From Nephrocerus scutellatus (lineage: Eukaryota > Arthropoda > Insecta > Diptera > Pipunculidae): a stretch of DNA of 64,000 nt. Positions 1 through 14,500 of the stretch are shown here, in pieces. Made by a program: the position numbers and the translations under genes. Positions within the stretch are counted from its first letter, which is position 1. The number at the start of each line of letters is the position of its first letter. The notes beneath the pieces were generated by a model that did no database searches, had not been told where the DNA came from, and saw nothing but the letters and a program-made list of their open reading frames with translations. The stretch covers positions 23,178,939 through 23,242,938 of the forward strand of contig OX352766.1 in assembly GCA_947095585.1 (NCBI GenBank), read 5' to 3'.

Positions 1-3000
1 AAATTAAATTAAATTTGAAACTTGGAATCATTTCATAAAATTAACTTACAAAATGCATATTATAGAGCTCGTTATTTCTTGACCTTCTCAATTGCAATAT
101 ATAACGCACTTATTTCGTTCAATTGTTTCACCAAAGGATTGTTTTAGAATTAAAAATTAAATTAAATTTGAAACTTGGAATCATTTCATAAAATTAACTT
201 ACAAAATGCATATTATAGAGCTCGTAATTTCTTGACCTTCTCAATTGCAATATATAACGCACTTATTTCGAAGTTCAAGTGTTTCATCAAAGGATTGTTT
301 TAGAATTAAAAATTAAATTAAATTTGAAACTTGGAATCATTTCATAAAATTAACTTACAAAATGCATATTATAGAGCTCGTTATTTCTTGACCTTCTCAA
401 TTGCAATATATAACGCACTTATTTCGTTCAATTGTTTCACCAAAGGATTGTTTTAGAATTAAAAATTAAATTAAATTTGAAACTTGGAATCATTTCATAA
501 AATTAACTTACAAAATGCATATTATAGAGCTCGTAATTTCTTGACCTTCTCAATTGCAATATATAACGCACTTATTTCGAAGTTCAAGTGTTTCATCAAA
601 GGATTGTTTTAGAATTAAAAATTAAATTAAATTTGAAACTTGGAATCATTTCATAAAACTAACTTACAAAATGCATATTATAGAGCTCGTAATTTCTTGA
701 CCTTCTCAATTGCAATATATAACGCACTTATTTCGAAGTTCAAGTGTTTCATCAAAGGATTGTTTTAGAATTAAAAATTAAATTAAATTTGAAACTTGGA
801 ATCATTTCATAAAATTAACTTACAAAATGCATATTATAGAGCTCGTTATTTCTTGACCTTCTCAATTGCAATATATAACGCACTTATTTCGTTCAATTGT
901 TTCACCAAAGGATTGTTTAAGAATTAAAAATTAAATTAAATTTGAAACTTGGAATCATTTCATAAAATTAACTTACAAAATGCATATTATAGAGCTCGTA
1001 ATTTCTTGACCTTCTCAATTGCAATATATAACGCACTTATTTCGAAGTTCAAGTGTTTCATCAAAGGATTGTTTTAGAATTAAAAATTAAATTAAATTTG
1101 AAACTTGGAATCATTTCATAAAATTAACTTACAAAATGCATATTATAGAGCTCGTTATTTCTTGACCTTCTCAATTGCAATATATAACGCACTTATTTCG
1201 TTCAATTGTTTCACCAAAGGATTGTTTTAGAATTAAAAATTAAATTAAATTTGAAACTTGGAATCATTTCATAAAATTAACTTACAAAATGCATATTATA
1301 GAGCTCGTAATTTCTTGACCTTCTCAATTGCAATATATAACGCACTTATTTCGAAGTTCAATTGTTTCATCAAAGGATTGTTTTAGAATTAAAAATTAAA
1401 TTAAATTTGAAACTTGGAATCATTTCATAAAATTAACTTACAAAATGCATATTATAGAGCTCGTAATTTCTTGACCTTCTCAATTGCAATATATAACGCA
1501 CTTATTTCGAAGTTCAAGTGTTTTATCAAAGGATTGTTTTAGAATTAAAAATTAAATTAAATTTGAAACTTGGAAACATTTCATAAAATTAACTTACAAA
1601 ATGCATATTATAGAGCTCGTAATTTCTTGACCTTCTCAATTGCAATATATAACGCACTTATTTCGTTCAATTGTTTCACCAAAGGATTGTTTTAGAATTA
1701 AAAATTAAATTAAATTTGAAACTTGGAATCATTTCATAAAATTAACTTACAAAATGCATATTATAGAGCTCGTAATTTCTTGACCTTCTCAATTGCAATA
1801 TATAACGCACTTATTTCGTTCAATTGTTTCACCAAAGGATTGTTTTAGAATTAAAAATTAAATTAAATTTGAAACTTGGAATCATTTCATAAAATTAACT
1901 TACAAAATGCATATTATAGAGCTCGTAATTTCTTGACCTTCTCAATTGCAATATATAACGCACTTATTTCGTTCAATTGTTTCACCAAAGGATTGTTTAA
2001 GAATTAAAAATTAAATTAAATTTGAAACTTGGAATCATTTCATAAAATTAACTTACAAAATGCATATTATAGAGCTCGTAATTTCTTGACCTTCTCAATT
2101 GCAATATATAACGCAATTATTTCGAAGTCCAATTGTGTCATCAAAGGACTGTTTTAGAATTAAAATTTCAATCAAATTTGAAACTTGGAACCATTTCATA
2201 AAATTAACTTACAAAATGCATATTATAGAGCTCGTAATTTCTTGACCTTCTCAATTGCAATATATAACGCACTTATTTCGAAGTTCAATTGTTTCATCAA
2301 AGGATTGTTTTAGAATTAAAAATTAAATTAAATTTGAAACTTGGAATCATTTCATAAAATTAACTTACAAAATGCATATTATAGAGCTCGTTATTTCTTG
2401 ACCTTCTCAATTGCAATATATAACGCACTTATTTCGTTCAATTGTTTCACCAAAGGATTGTTTAAGAATTAAAAATTAAATTAAATTTGAAACTTGGAAT
2501 CATTTCATAAAATTAACTTACAAAATGCATATTATAGAGCTCGTAATTTCTTGACCTTCTCAATTGCAATATATAACGCACTTATTTCGAAGTTCAAGTG
2601 TTTCATCAAAGGATTGTTTTAGAATTAAAAATTAAATTAAATTTGAAACTTGGAATCATTTCATAAAATTAACTTACAAAATGCATATTATAGAGCTCGT
2701 TATTTCTTGACCTTCTCAATTGCAATATATAACGCACTTATTTCGTTCAATTGTTTCACCAAAGGATTGTTTTAGAATTAAAAATTAAATTAAATTTGAA
2801 ACTTGGAATCATTTCATAAAATTAACTTACAAAATGCATATTATAGAGCTCGTAATTTCTTGACCTTCTCAATTGCAATATATAACGCACTTATTTCGAA
2901 GTTCAAGTGTTTCATCAAAGGATTGTTTTAGAATTAAAAATTAAATTAAATTTGAAACTTGGAATCATTTCATAAAATTAACTTACAAAATGCATATTAT

Positions 3001-3422
3001 AGAGCTCGTTATTTCTTGACCTTCTCAATTGCAATATATAACGCACTTATTTCGTTCAATTGTTTCACCAAAGGATTGTTTTAGAATTAAAAATTAAATT
3101 AAATTTGAAACTTGGAATCATTTCATAAAATTAACTTACAAAATGCATATTATAGAGCTCGTAATTTCTTGACCTTCTCAATTGCAATATATAACGCACT
3201 TATTTCGAAGTTCAATTGTTTCATCAAAGGATTGTTTTAGAATTAAAAATTAAATTAAATTTGAAACTTGGAATCATTTCATAAAATTAACTTACAAAAT
3301 GCATATTATAGAGCTCGTAATTTCTTGACCTTCTCAATTGCAATATATAACGCACTTATTTCGAAGTTCAATTGTTTCATCAAAGGATTGTTTTAGAATT
3401 AAAAATTAAATTAAATTTGAAA
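1..3422 (+). repeat. A-type satellite zone, alternating 153/156-bp units
   Basis: Units here carry 'gcaatatataacgcactt'. The 153-bp form has 'ttcgttcaattgtttcacc'; the 156-bp form has 'ttcgaagttcaagtg' or 'ttcgaagttcaattg'. The difference is the 3-bp 'aag'. Landmarks at 21, 174, 330, 483, 639 and so on show the alternation. Ten 153-bp units fall in this zone and none was found elsewhere. Much of the zone is therefore a 309-bp dimer, with occasional runs of one type (three 153-bp units in a row at 1,569-2,027). Confidence 0.93.
2028..2183 (+). repeat. Hybrid A/B satellite unit
   Basis: This unit begins as A type ('gcaatatataacgca') and switches after that point to B-type bases ('attatttcgaagtcc', 'gtgtcatcaaaggactg', 'tttcaatcaaat'). 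It is an isolated B-like segment inside the A zone, which suggests unequal exchange or gene conversion between subfamilies. Confidence 0.8.
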
Positions 3423-3734
3423 CTTGGAATCATTTCATAAAATTAACTTACAAAATGCATATTATAGAGCTCGTAATTTCTTGACCTTCTCAATTGCAAT
3501 ATATAACGCACTTATTTCGAAGTCCAATTGTGTCATCAAAGGACTGTTTTAGAAATAAAATTTCAATCAAATTTGAAACTTGGAACCATTTCATAAAATT
3601 AACTTACAAAATGCATATTATAGAGCTCGTAATTTCTTGACCTTCTCAACTGTAATATGTAACGCAATTATTTCGAAGTCCAATTGTGTCATCAAAGGAC
3701 TGTTTCAGAATTAAAATTTCAATCAAATTTGAAA

Positions 3735-6700
3735 CTTGGAACCATTTCATAAAATTAACTTACAAAATGCATATTATAGAGCTCGTAATTTCTTGACCTT
3801 CTCAGTTGTAATATATAACGCACTTATTTCGATGTTCAATTGTTTCATCAAAGGATTGTTTTAGAATTAAAAATTAAATTAAATTTGAAACTTGGAATCA
3901 TTTCATAAAATTAACTTACAAAATGCATATTATAGAGCTCGTAATTTCTTGACCTTCTCAATTGCAATATATTACGCACTTATTTCGAAGTTCAATTGTT
4001 TCATCAAAGGATTGTTTTAGAATTAAAAATTAAATTAAATTTGAAACTTGGAACCATTTCATAAAATTAACTTACAAAATGCATATTATAGAGTTCGTTA
4101 TTTCTTGACCTTCTCAGTTGTAATATATAACGCACTTATTTCGATGTTCAATTGTTTCATCAAAGGATTGTTTTAGAATTAAAAATTAAATTAAATTTGA
4201 AACTTGGAACCATTTCATAAAATTAACTTACAAAATGCATATTATAGAGTTCGTTATTTCTTGACCTTCTCAGTTGTAATATATAACGCACTTATTTCGA
4301 TGTTCAATTGTTTCATCAAAGGATTGTTTTAGAATTAAAAATTAAATTAAATTTGAAACTTGGAACCATTTCATAAAATTAACTTACAAAATGCATATTA
4401 TAGAGTTCGTTATTTCTTGACCTTCTCAGTTGTAATATATAACGCACTTATTTCGATGTTCAATTGTTTCATCAAAGGATTGTTTTAGAATTAAAAATTA
4501 AATTAAATTTGAAACTTGGAATCATTTCATAAAATTAACTTACAAAATGCATATTATAGAGCTCGTAATTTCTTGACCTTCTCAATTGCAATATATAACG
4601 CACTTATTTCGAAGTTCAATTGTTTCATCAAAGGATTGTTTTAGAATTAAAAATTAAATTAAATTTGAAACTTGGAACCATTTCATAAAATTAACTTACA
4701 AAATGCATATTATAGAGTTCGTTATTTCTTGACCTTCTCAGTTGTAATATATAACGCACTTATTTCGATGTTCAATTGTTTCATCAAAGGATTGTTTTAG
4801 AATTAAAAATTAAATTAAATTTGAAACTTGGAATCATTTCATAAAATTAACTTACAAAATGCATATTATAGAGCTCGTAATTTCTTGACCTTCTCAATTG
4901 CAATATATAACGCACTTATTTCGAAGTTCAAGTGTTTCATCAAAGGATTGTTTTAGAATTAAAAATTAAATTAAATTTGAAACTTGGAATCATTTCATAA
5001 AATTAACTTACAAAATGCATATTATAGAGCTCGTAATTTCTTGACCTGCTCAATTGCAATATATAACGCACTTATTTCGAAGTTCAATTGTTTCATCAAA
5101 GGATTGTTTGAGAATTAAAAATTAAATTAAATTTGAAACTTGGAATCATTTCATAAAATTAACTTACAAAATGCATATTATAGAGCTCGTAATTTCTTGA
5201 CCTTCTCAATTGCAATATATAACGCACTTATTTCGAAGTTCAATTGTTTCATCAAAGGATTGTTTTAGAATTAAAAATTAAATTAAATTTGAAACTTGGA
5301 ATCATTTCATAAAATTAACTTACAAAATGCATATTATAGAGCTCGTAATTTCTTGACCTTCTCAATTGCAATATATAACGCACTTATTTCGAAGTTCAAG
5401 TGTTTCATCAAAGGATTGTTTTAGAATTAAAAATTAAATTAAATTTGAAACTTGGAACCATTTCATAAAATTAACTTACAAAATGCATATTATAGAGTTC
5501 GTTATTTCTTGACCTTCTCAGTTGTAATATATAACGCACTTATTTCGATGTTCAATTGTTTCATCAAAGGATTGTTTTAGAATTAAAAATTAAATTAAAT
5601 TTGAAACTTGGAATCATTTCATAAAATTAACTTACAAAATGCATATTATAGAGCTCGTAATTTCTTGACCTTCTCAATTGCAATATATTACGCACTTATT
5701 TCGAAGTTCAATTGTTTCATCAAAGGATTGTTTTAGAATTAAAAATTAAATTAAATTTGAAACTTGGAACAATTTCATAAAATTAACTTACAAAATGCAT
5801 ATTATAGAGTTCGTTATTTCTTGACCTTCTCAGTTGTAATATATAACGCACTTATTTCGATGTTCAATTGTTTCATCAAAGGATTGTTTTAGAATTAAAA
5901 ATTAAATTAAATTTGAAACTTGGAATCATTTCATAAAATTAACTTACAAAATGCATATTATAGAGCTCGTAATTTCTTGACCTTCTCAATTGCAATATAT
6001 TACGCACTTATTTCGAAGTTCAATTGTTTCATCAAAGGATTGTTTTAGAATTAAAAATTAAATTAAATTTGAAACTTGGAACCATTTCATAAAATTAACT
6101 TACAAAATGCATATTATAGAGTTCGTTATTTCTTGACCTTCTCAGTTGTAATATATAACGCACTTATTTCGATGTTCAATTGTTTCATCAAAGGATTGTT
6201 TTAGAATTAAAAATTAAATTAAATTTGAAACTTGGAACCATTTCATAAAATTAACTTACAAAATGCATATTATAGAGTTCGTTATTTCTTGACCTTCTCA
6301 GTTGTAATATATAACGCACTTATTTCGATGTTCAATTGTTTCATCAAAGGATTGTTTTAGAATTAAAAATTAAATTAAATTTGAAACTTGGAATCATTTC
6401 ATAAAATTAACTTACAAAATGCATATTATAGAGCTCGTAATTTCTTGACCTTCTCAATTGCAATATATAACGCACTTATTTCGAAGTTCAAGTGTTTCAT
6501 CAAAGGATTGTTTTAGAATTAAAAATTAAATTAAATTTGAAACTTGGGATCATTTCATAAAATTAACTTACAAAATGCATATTATAGAGCTCGTAATTTC
6601 TTGACCTTCTCAATTGCAATATATTACGCACTTATTTCGAAGTTCAATTGTTTCATCAAAGGATTGTTTTAGAATTAAAAATTAAATTAAATTTGAAACT

Positions 6701-7165
6701 TGGAATCATTTCATAAAATTAACTTACAAAATGCATATTATAGAGCTCGTAATTTCTTGACCTTCTCAATTGCAATATATAACGCACTTATTTCGAAGTT
6801 CAAGTGTTTCATCAAAGGATTGTTTTAGAATTAAAAATTAAATTAAATTTGAAACTTGGAATCATTTCATAAAATTAACTTACAAAATGCATATTATAGA
6901 GCTCGTAATTTCTTGACCTTCTCAATTGCAATATATAACGCACTTATTTCGAAGTTCAATTGTTTCATCAAAGATTGTTTTAGAATTAAAAATTAAATTA
7001 AATTTGAAACTTGGAATCATTTCATAAAATTAACTTACAAAATGCATATTATAGAGCTCGTAATTTCTTGACCTTCTCAATTGCAATATATAACGCACTT
7101 ATTTCGAAGTTCAAGTGTTTCATCAAAGGATTGTTTTAGAATTAAAAATTAAATTAAATTTGAAA
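3735..7165 (+). repeat. C-type and A-type satellite zone
   Basis: C units are marked by 'gagttcgttatttc', 'cagttgtaatatataacg' and 'ttcgatgttcaattg' with 'cttggaacc'. They are mixed with A2-type units ('cttggaatc', 'gagctcgtaatttc', 'cgaagttcaa'), sometimes alternating and sometimes in runs of three C units (4,047-4,514). Two B-type units at 3,423-3,734 precede the zone. One unit near 6,970 has lost a single g ('catcaaagattg') and is 155 bp. Confidence 0.9.
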
Positions 7166-7321
7166 CTTGGAATCATTTCATAAAATTAACTTACAAAATG
7201 CATATTATAGAGCTCGTAATTTCTTGACCTTCTCAATTGCAATATATAACGCACTTATTTCGAAGTTCAATTGTGTTATCAAAGGACTGTTTTAGAATTA
7301 AAAATTCAATCAAATTTGAAA
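7166..7321 (+). repeat. Hybrid unit at the A-to-B subfamily switch
   Basis: The left part is A type ('gcaatatataacgcactt', 'cgaagttcaattg'). The right part is B type ('tgttatcaaaggactg', 'attcaatcaaat'). Everything downstream is B type, so this one unit holds the crossover point between the two main subfamilies at roughly 7,270. Confidence 0.85.
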
Positions 7322-9973
7322 CTTGAAACCATTTCATAAAATTAACTTACAAAATGCATATTATAGAGCTCGTAATTTCTTGACCTTGTCAATTGTAATA
7401 TGTAACGCAATTATTTCGAAGTCCAATTGTGTCCTCAAACGACTGTTTTAGAATTAAAAATTTAATCAAATTTGAAACTTGGAACCATTACATAAAATTA
7501 ACTTACAAAATGCATATTATAGAGCTCGTAATTTCTTGACCTTGTCAATTGTAATATGTAACGCAATTATTTCGAAGTCCAATTGTGTCATCAAACGACT
7601 GTTTTAGAATTAAAAATTCAATCAAATTTGAAACTTGGAACCATTACATAAAATTAACTTACAAAATGCATATTATAGAGCTCGTAATTTCTTGACCTTC
7701 TCAATTGTAATATGTAACGCAATTATTTCGAAGTCCAATTGTGTCATCAAAGGACTGTTTTAGAATTAAAAATTAAATCAAATTTGAAACTTGGAACCAT
7801 TTCATAAAATTAACTTACAAAATGCATATTATAGAGCTCGTAATTTCTCGACCTTCTCAATTGTAATATGTAACGCAATTATTTCTAAGTCCAATTGTGT
7901 CATCAAAGGACTGTTTTAGAATTAAAAATTCAATCAAATTTGAAACTTGAAACCATTTCATAAAATTAACTTACAAAATGCATATTATAGAGCTCGTAAT
8001 TTCTCGACCTTCTCAATTGTAATATGTAACGCAATTATTTCTAAGTCCAATTGTGTCATCAAAGGACTGTTTTAGAATTAAAAATTCAATCAAATTTGAA
8101 ACTTGGAACCATTTCATAAAATTAACTTACAAAATGCATATTATAGAGCTCGTAATTTCTTGACCTTCTCAATTGTAATATGTAACGCAATTATTTCGAA
8201 GTCCAATTGTGTCATCAAAGGACTGTTTTAGAATTAAAAATTAAATCAAATTTGAAACTTGGAACCATTTCATAAAATTAACTTACAAAATGCATATTAT
8301 AGAGCTCGTAATTTCTTGACCTTCTCAATTGTAATATGTAACGCAATTATTTCGAAGTCCAATTGTGTCATCAAAGGACTGTTTTAGAATTAAAAATTAA
8401 ATCAAATTTGAAACTTGGAACCATTTCATAAAATTAACTTACAAAATGCATATTATAGAGCTCGTAATTTCTTGACCTTCTCAATTGTAATATGTAACGC
8501 AATTATTTCGAAGTCCAATTGTGTCATCAAAGGACTGTTTTAGAATTAAAAATTAAATCAAATTTGAAACTTGGAACCATTTCATAAAATTAACTTACAA
8601 AATGCATATTATAGAGCTCGTAATTTCTTGACCTTCTCAATTGTAATATGTAACGCAATTATTTCGAAGTCCAATTGTGTCATCAAAGGACTGTTTTAGA
8701 ATTAAAAATTAAATCAAATTTGAAACTTGGAACCATTTCATAAAATTAACTTACAAAATGCATATTATAGAGCTCGTAATTTCTTGACCTTCTCAATTGT
8801 AATATGTAACGCAATTATTTCTAAGTCCAATTGTGTCATCAAAGGACTGTTTTAGAATTAAAAATTCAATCAAATTTGAAACTTGGAACCATTTCATAAA
8901 ATTAACTTACAAAATGCATATTATAGAGCTCGTAATTTCTTGACCTTCTCAATTGTAATATGTAACGCAATTATTTCGAAGTCCAATTGTGTCATCAAAG
9001 GACTGTTTTAGAATTAAAAATTAAATCAAATTTGAAACTTGGAACCATTTCATAAAATTAACTTACAAAATGCATATTATAGAGCTCGTAATTTCTCGAC
9101 CTTCTCAATTGTAATATGTAACGCAATTATTTCTAAGTCCAATTGTGTCATCAAAGGACTGTTTTAGAATTAAAAATTCAATCAAATTTGAAACTTGAAA
9201 CCATTTCATAAAATTAGCTTACAAAATGCATATTATAGAGCTCGTAATTTCTTGACCTTCTCAATTGTAATATGTAACGCAATTATTTCGAAGTCCAATT
9301 GTGTCATCAAAGGACTGTTTTAGAATTAAAAATTAAATCAAATTTGAAACTTGGAACCATTTCATAAAATTAACTTACAAAATGCATATTATAGAGCTCG
9401 TAATTTCTCGACCTTCTCAATTGTAATATGTAACGCAATTATTTCTAAGTCCAATTGTGTCATCAAAGGACTGTTTTAGAATTAAAAATTCAATCAAATT
9501 TGAAACTTGAAACCATTTCATAAAATTAGCTTACAAAATGCATATTATAGAGCTCGTAATTTCTTGACCTTCTCAATTGTAATATGTAACGCAATTATTT
9601 CGAAGTCCAATTGTGTCATCAAAGGACTGTTTTAGAATTAAAAATTAAATCAAATTTGAAACTTGGAACCATTTCATAAAATTAACTTACAAAATGCATA
9701 TTATAGAGCTCGTAATTTCTTGACCTTCTCAACTGTAATATGTAACGCAATTATTTCTAAGTTCTATTGTGTCATCAAAGGACTGTTTTAGAATTAAAAA
9801 TTCAATCAAATTTGAAACTTGAAACCATTTCATAAAATTAGCTTACAAAATGCATATTATGGAGCTCGTAATTTCTTGACCTTCTCAATTGTAATATGTA
9901 ACGCAATTATTTCGAAGTCCAATTGTGTCATCAAAGGACTGTTTTAGAATTAAAAATTCAATCAAATTTGAAA

Positions 9974-11533
9974 CTTGGAACCATTTCATAAAATTAACTT
10001 ACAAAATGCATATTATAGAGCTCGTAATTTCTTGACCTTCTCAGTTGTAATACGTGACGCAATTATTTCTAAGTCCAATTGTGTCATCAAAGGACTGTTT
10101 TAGAATTAAAAATTCAATCAAATTTGAAACTTGGAACCATTTCATAAAATTAACTTACAAAATGCATATTATAGAGCTCGTAATTTCTTGACCTTCTCAG
10201 TTGTAATACGTGACGCAATTATTTCTAATTCCAATCGTGTCATCAAAGGACTGTTTTAGAATTAAAAATTCAATCAAATTTGAAACTTGGAACCATTTCA
10301 TAAAATTAACTTACAAAATGCATATTATGGAGCTCGTAATTTCTTGACCTTCTCAATTGTAATATGTAACGCAATTATTTCGAAGTCCAATTGTGTCATC
10401 AAAGGACTGTTTTAGAATTAAAAATTCAATCAAATTTGAAACTTGGAACCATTTCATAAAATTAACTTACAAAATGCATATTATAGAGCTCGTAATTTCT
10501 TGACCTTCTCAGTTGTAATACGTGACGCAATTATTTCTAAGTCCAATTGTGTCATCAAAGGACTGTTTTAGAATTAAAAATTCAATCAAATTTGAAACTT
10601 GGAACCATTTCATAAAATTAACTTACAAAATGCATATTATGGAGCTCGTAATTTCTTGACCTTCTCAATTGTAATATGTAACGCAATTATTTCGAAGTCC
10701 AATTGTGTCATCAAAGGACTGTTTTAGAATTAAAAATTCAATCAAATTTGAAACTTGGAACCATTTCATAAAATTAACTTACAAAATGCATATTATAGAG
10801 CTCGTAATTTCTTGACCTTCTCAGTTGTAATACGTGACGCAATTATTTCTAATTCCAATCGTGTCATCAAAGGACTGTTTTAGAATTAAAAATTCAATCA
10901 AATTTGAAACTTGGAACCATTTCATAAAATTAACTTACAAAATGCATATTATGGAGCTCGTAATTTCTTGACCTTCTCAATTGTAATATGTAACGCAATT
11001 ATTTCGAAGTCCAATTGTGTCATCAAAGGACTGTTTTAGAATTAAAAATTCAATCAAATTTGAAACTTGGAACCATTTCATAAAATTAACTTACAAAATG
11101 CATATTATAGAGCTCGTAATTTCTTGACCTTCTCAGTTGTAATACGTGACGCAATTATTTCTAAGTCCAATTGTGTCATCAAAGGACTGTTTTAGAATTA
11201 AAAATTCAATCAAATTTGAAACTTGGAACCATTTCATAAAATTAACTTACAAAATGCATATTATGGAGCTCGTAATTTCTTGACCTTCTCAATTGTAATA
11301 TGTAACGCAATTATTTCGAAGTCCAATTGTGTCATCAAAGGACTGTTTTAGAATTAAAAATTCAATCAAATTTGAAACTTGGAACCATTTCATAAAATTA
11401 ACTTACAAAATGCATATTATAGAGCTCGTAATTTCTTGACCTTCTCAGTTGTAATACGTGACGCAATTATTTCTAAGTCCAATTGTGTCATCAAAGGACT
11501 GTTTTAGAATTAAAAATTCAATCAAATTTGAAA
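9974..11533 (+). repeat. 312-bp dimeric higher-order repeat
   Basis: Units with 'cagttgtaatacgtgacgc' alternate with units with 'tatggagctcg' and 'taatatgtaacgc'. The 'acgtgacg' marker recurs at about 10,510, 10,822, 11,134 and 11,446, a spacing of 312 bp. At the left edge of the block two marker units are adjacent (9,974 and 10,130). Within a class the copies are nearly identical. Some carry 'ctaattccaatcgtg' instead of 'ctaagtccaattgtg', a further layer of variation. Confidence 0.88.
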
Positions 11534-14500
11534 CTTGGAACCATTTCATAAAATTAGCTTACAAAATGCATATTATAGAGCTCGTAATTTCTTGACCTTC
11601 TCAATTGTAATATGTAACGCAATTATTTCGAAGTCCAATTGTGTCATCAAAGGACTGTTTTAGAATTAAAAATTAAATCAAATTTGAAACTTGGAACCAT
11701 TTCATAAAATTAACTTACAAAATGCATATTATAGAGCTCGTAATTTCTCGACCTTCTCAATTGTAATATGTAACGCAATTATTTCTAAGTCCAATTGTGT
11801 CATCAAAGGACTGTTTTAGAATTAAAAATTCAATCAAATTTGAAACTTGAAACCATTTCATAAAATTAGCTTACAAAATGTATATTATAGAGCTCGTAAT
11901 TTCTCGACCTTCTCAATTGTAATATGTAACGCAATTATTTCTAAGTCCAATTGTGTCATCAAAGGACTGTTTTAGAATTAAAAATTCAATCAAATTTGAA
12001 ACTTGAAACCATTTCATAAAATTAACTTACAAAATGCATATTATAGAGCTCGTAATTTCTTGACCTTCTCAATTGTAATATGTAACGCAATTATTTCGAA
12101 GTCCAATTGTGTCATCAAAGGGCTGTTTTAGAATTAAAAATTAAATCAAATTTGAAACTTGGAACCATTTCATAAAATTAACTTACAAAATGCATATTAT
12201 AGAGCTCGTAATTTCTTGACCTTCTCAAGTGTAATATGTAACGCAATTATTTCGAAGTCCAATTGTGTCATCAAACGATTGTTTTAGAATTAAAAATTCA
12301 ATCAAATTTGAAACTTGGAACCATTACATAAAATTAACTTACAAAATGCATATTATAGAGCTCGTAATTTCTTGACCTTCTCAATTGTAATATGTAACGC
12401 AATTATTTCGAAGTCCAATTGTGTCATCAAAGGACTGTTTTAGAATTAAAAATTAAATCAAATTTGAAACTTGGAACCATTTTATAAAATTAACTTACAA
12501 AATGCATATTATAGAGCTCGTAATTTCTCGACCTTCTCAATTGTAATATGTAACGCAATTATTTCTAAGTCCAATTGTGTTATCAAAGGACTGTTTTAGA
12601 ATTAAAAATTCAATCAAATTTGAAACTTGAAACCATTTCATAAAATTAACTTACAAAATGCATATTATAGAGCTCGTAATTTCTTGACCTTGTCAATTGT
12701 AATATGTAACGCAATTATTTCGAAGTCCAATTGTGTCATCAAACGACTGTTTTAGAATTAAAAATTTAATCAAATTTGAAACTTGGAACCATTACATAAA
12801 ATTAACTTACAAAATGCATATTATAGAGCTCGTAATTTCTTGACCTTGTCAATTGTAATATGTAACGCAATTATTTCGAAGTCCAATTGTGTCATCAAAC
12901 GACTGTTTTAGAATTAAAAATTCAATCAAATTTGAAACTTGGAACCATTACATAAAATTAACTTACAAAATGCATATTATAGAGCTCGTAATTTCTTGAC
13001 CTTCTCAAATGTAATATGTAACGCAATTATTTCGAAGTCCAATTGTGTCATCAAAGGACTGTTTTAGAATTAAAAATTAAATCAAATTTGAAACTTGGAA
13101 CCATTTCATAAAATTAACTTACAAAATGCATATTATAGAGCTCGTAATTTCTCGACCTTCTCAATTGTAATATGTAACGCAATTATTTCTAAGTCCAATT
13201 GTGTCATCAAAGGACTGTTTTAGAATTAAAAATTCAATCAAATTTGAAACTTGAAACCATTTCATAAAATTAACTTACAAAATGCATATTATAGAGCTCG
13301 TAATTTCTCGACCTTCTCAACTGTAATATGTAACGCAATTATTTCGAAGTCCAATTGTGTCATCAAAGGACTGTTTTAGAATTAAAAATTAAATCAAATT
13401 TGAAACTTGGAACCATTTCATAAAATTAACTTACAAAATGCATATTATAGAGCTCGTAATTTCTCGACCTTCTCAATTGTAATATGTAACGCAATTATTT
13501 CTAAGTCCAATTGTGTCATCAAAGGACTGTTTTAGAATTAAAAATTCAATCAAATTTGAAACTTGAAACCATTTCATAAAATTAGCTTACAAAATGTATA
13601 TTATAGAGCTCGTAATTTCTCGACCTTCTCAATTGTAATATGTAACGCAATTATTTCTAAGTCCAATTGTGTCATCAAAGGACTGTTTTAGAATTAAAAA
13701 TTCAATCAAATTTGAAACTTGGAACCATTTCATAAAATTAACTTACAAAATGCATATTATAGAGCTCGTAATTTCTTGACCTTCTCAATTGTAATATGTA
13801 ACGCAATTATTTCGAAGTCCAATTGTGTCATCAAAGGACTGTTTTAGAATTAAAAATTAAATCAAATTTGAAACTTGGAACCATTTCATAAAATTAACTT
13901 ACAAAATGCATATTATAGAGCTCGTAATTTCTTGACCTTCTCAATTGTAATATGTAACGCAATTATTTCGAAGTCCAATTGTGTCATCAAAGGACTGTTT
14001 TAGAATTAAAAATTAAATCAAATTTGAAACTTGGAACCATTTCATAAAATTAACTTACAAAATGCATATTATAGAGCTCGTAATTTCTTGACCTTCTCAA
14101 CTGTAATATGTAACGCAATTATTTCTAAGTTCTATTGTGTCATCAAAGGACTGTTTTAGAATTAAAAATTCAATCAAATTTGAAACTTGAAACCATTTCA
14201 TAAAATTAGCTTACAAAATGCATATTAAAGGGCTCGTAATTTCTTGACCTTCTCAGTTGTAATACGTGACGCAATTATTTCTAATTCCAATCGTGTCATC
14301 AAAGGACTGTTTTAGAATTAAAAATTCAATCAAATTTGAAACTTGGAACCATTTCATAAAATTAACTTACAAAATGCATATTATAGAGCTCGTAATTTCT
14401 TGACCTTCTCAACTGTAATATGTAACGCAATTATTTCTAAGTTCTATTGTGTCATCAAAGGACTGTTTTAGAATTAAAAATTCAATCAAATTTGAAACTT

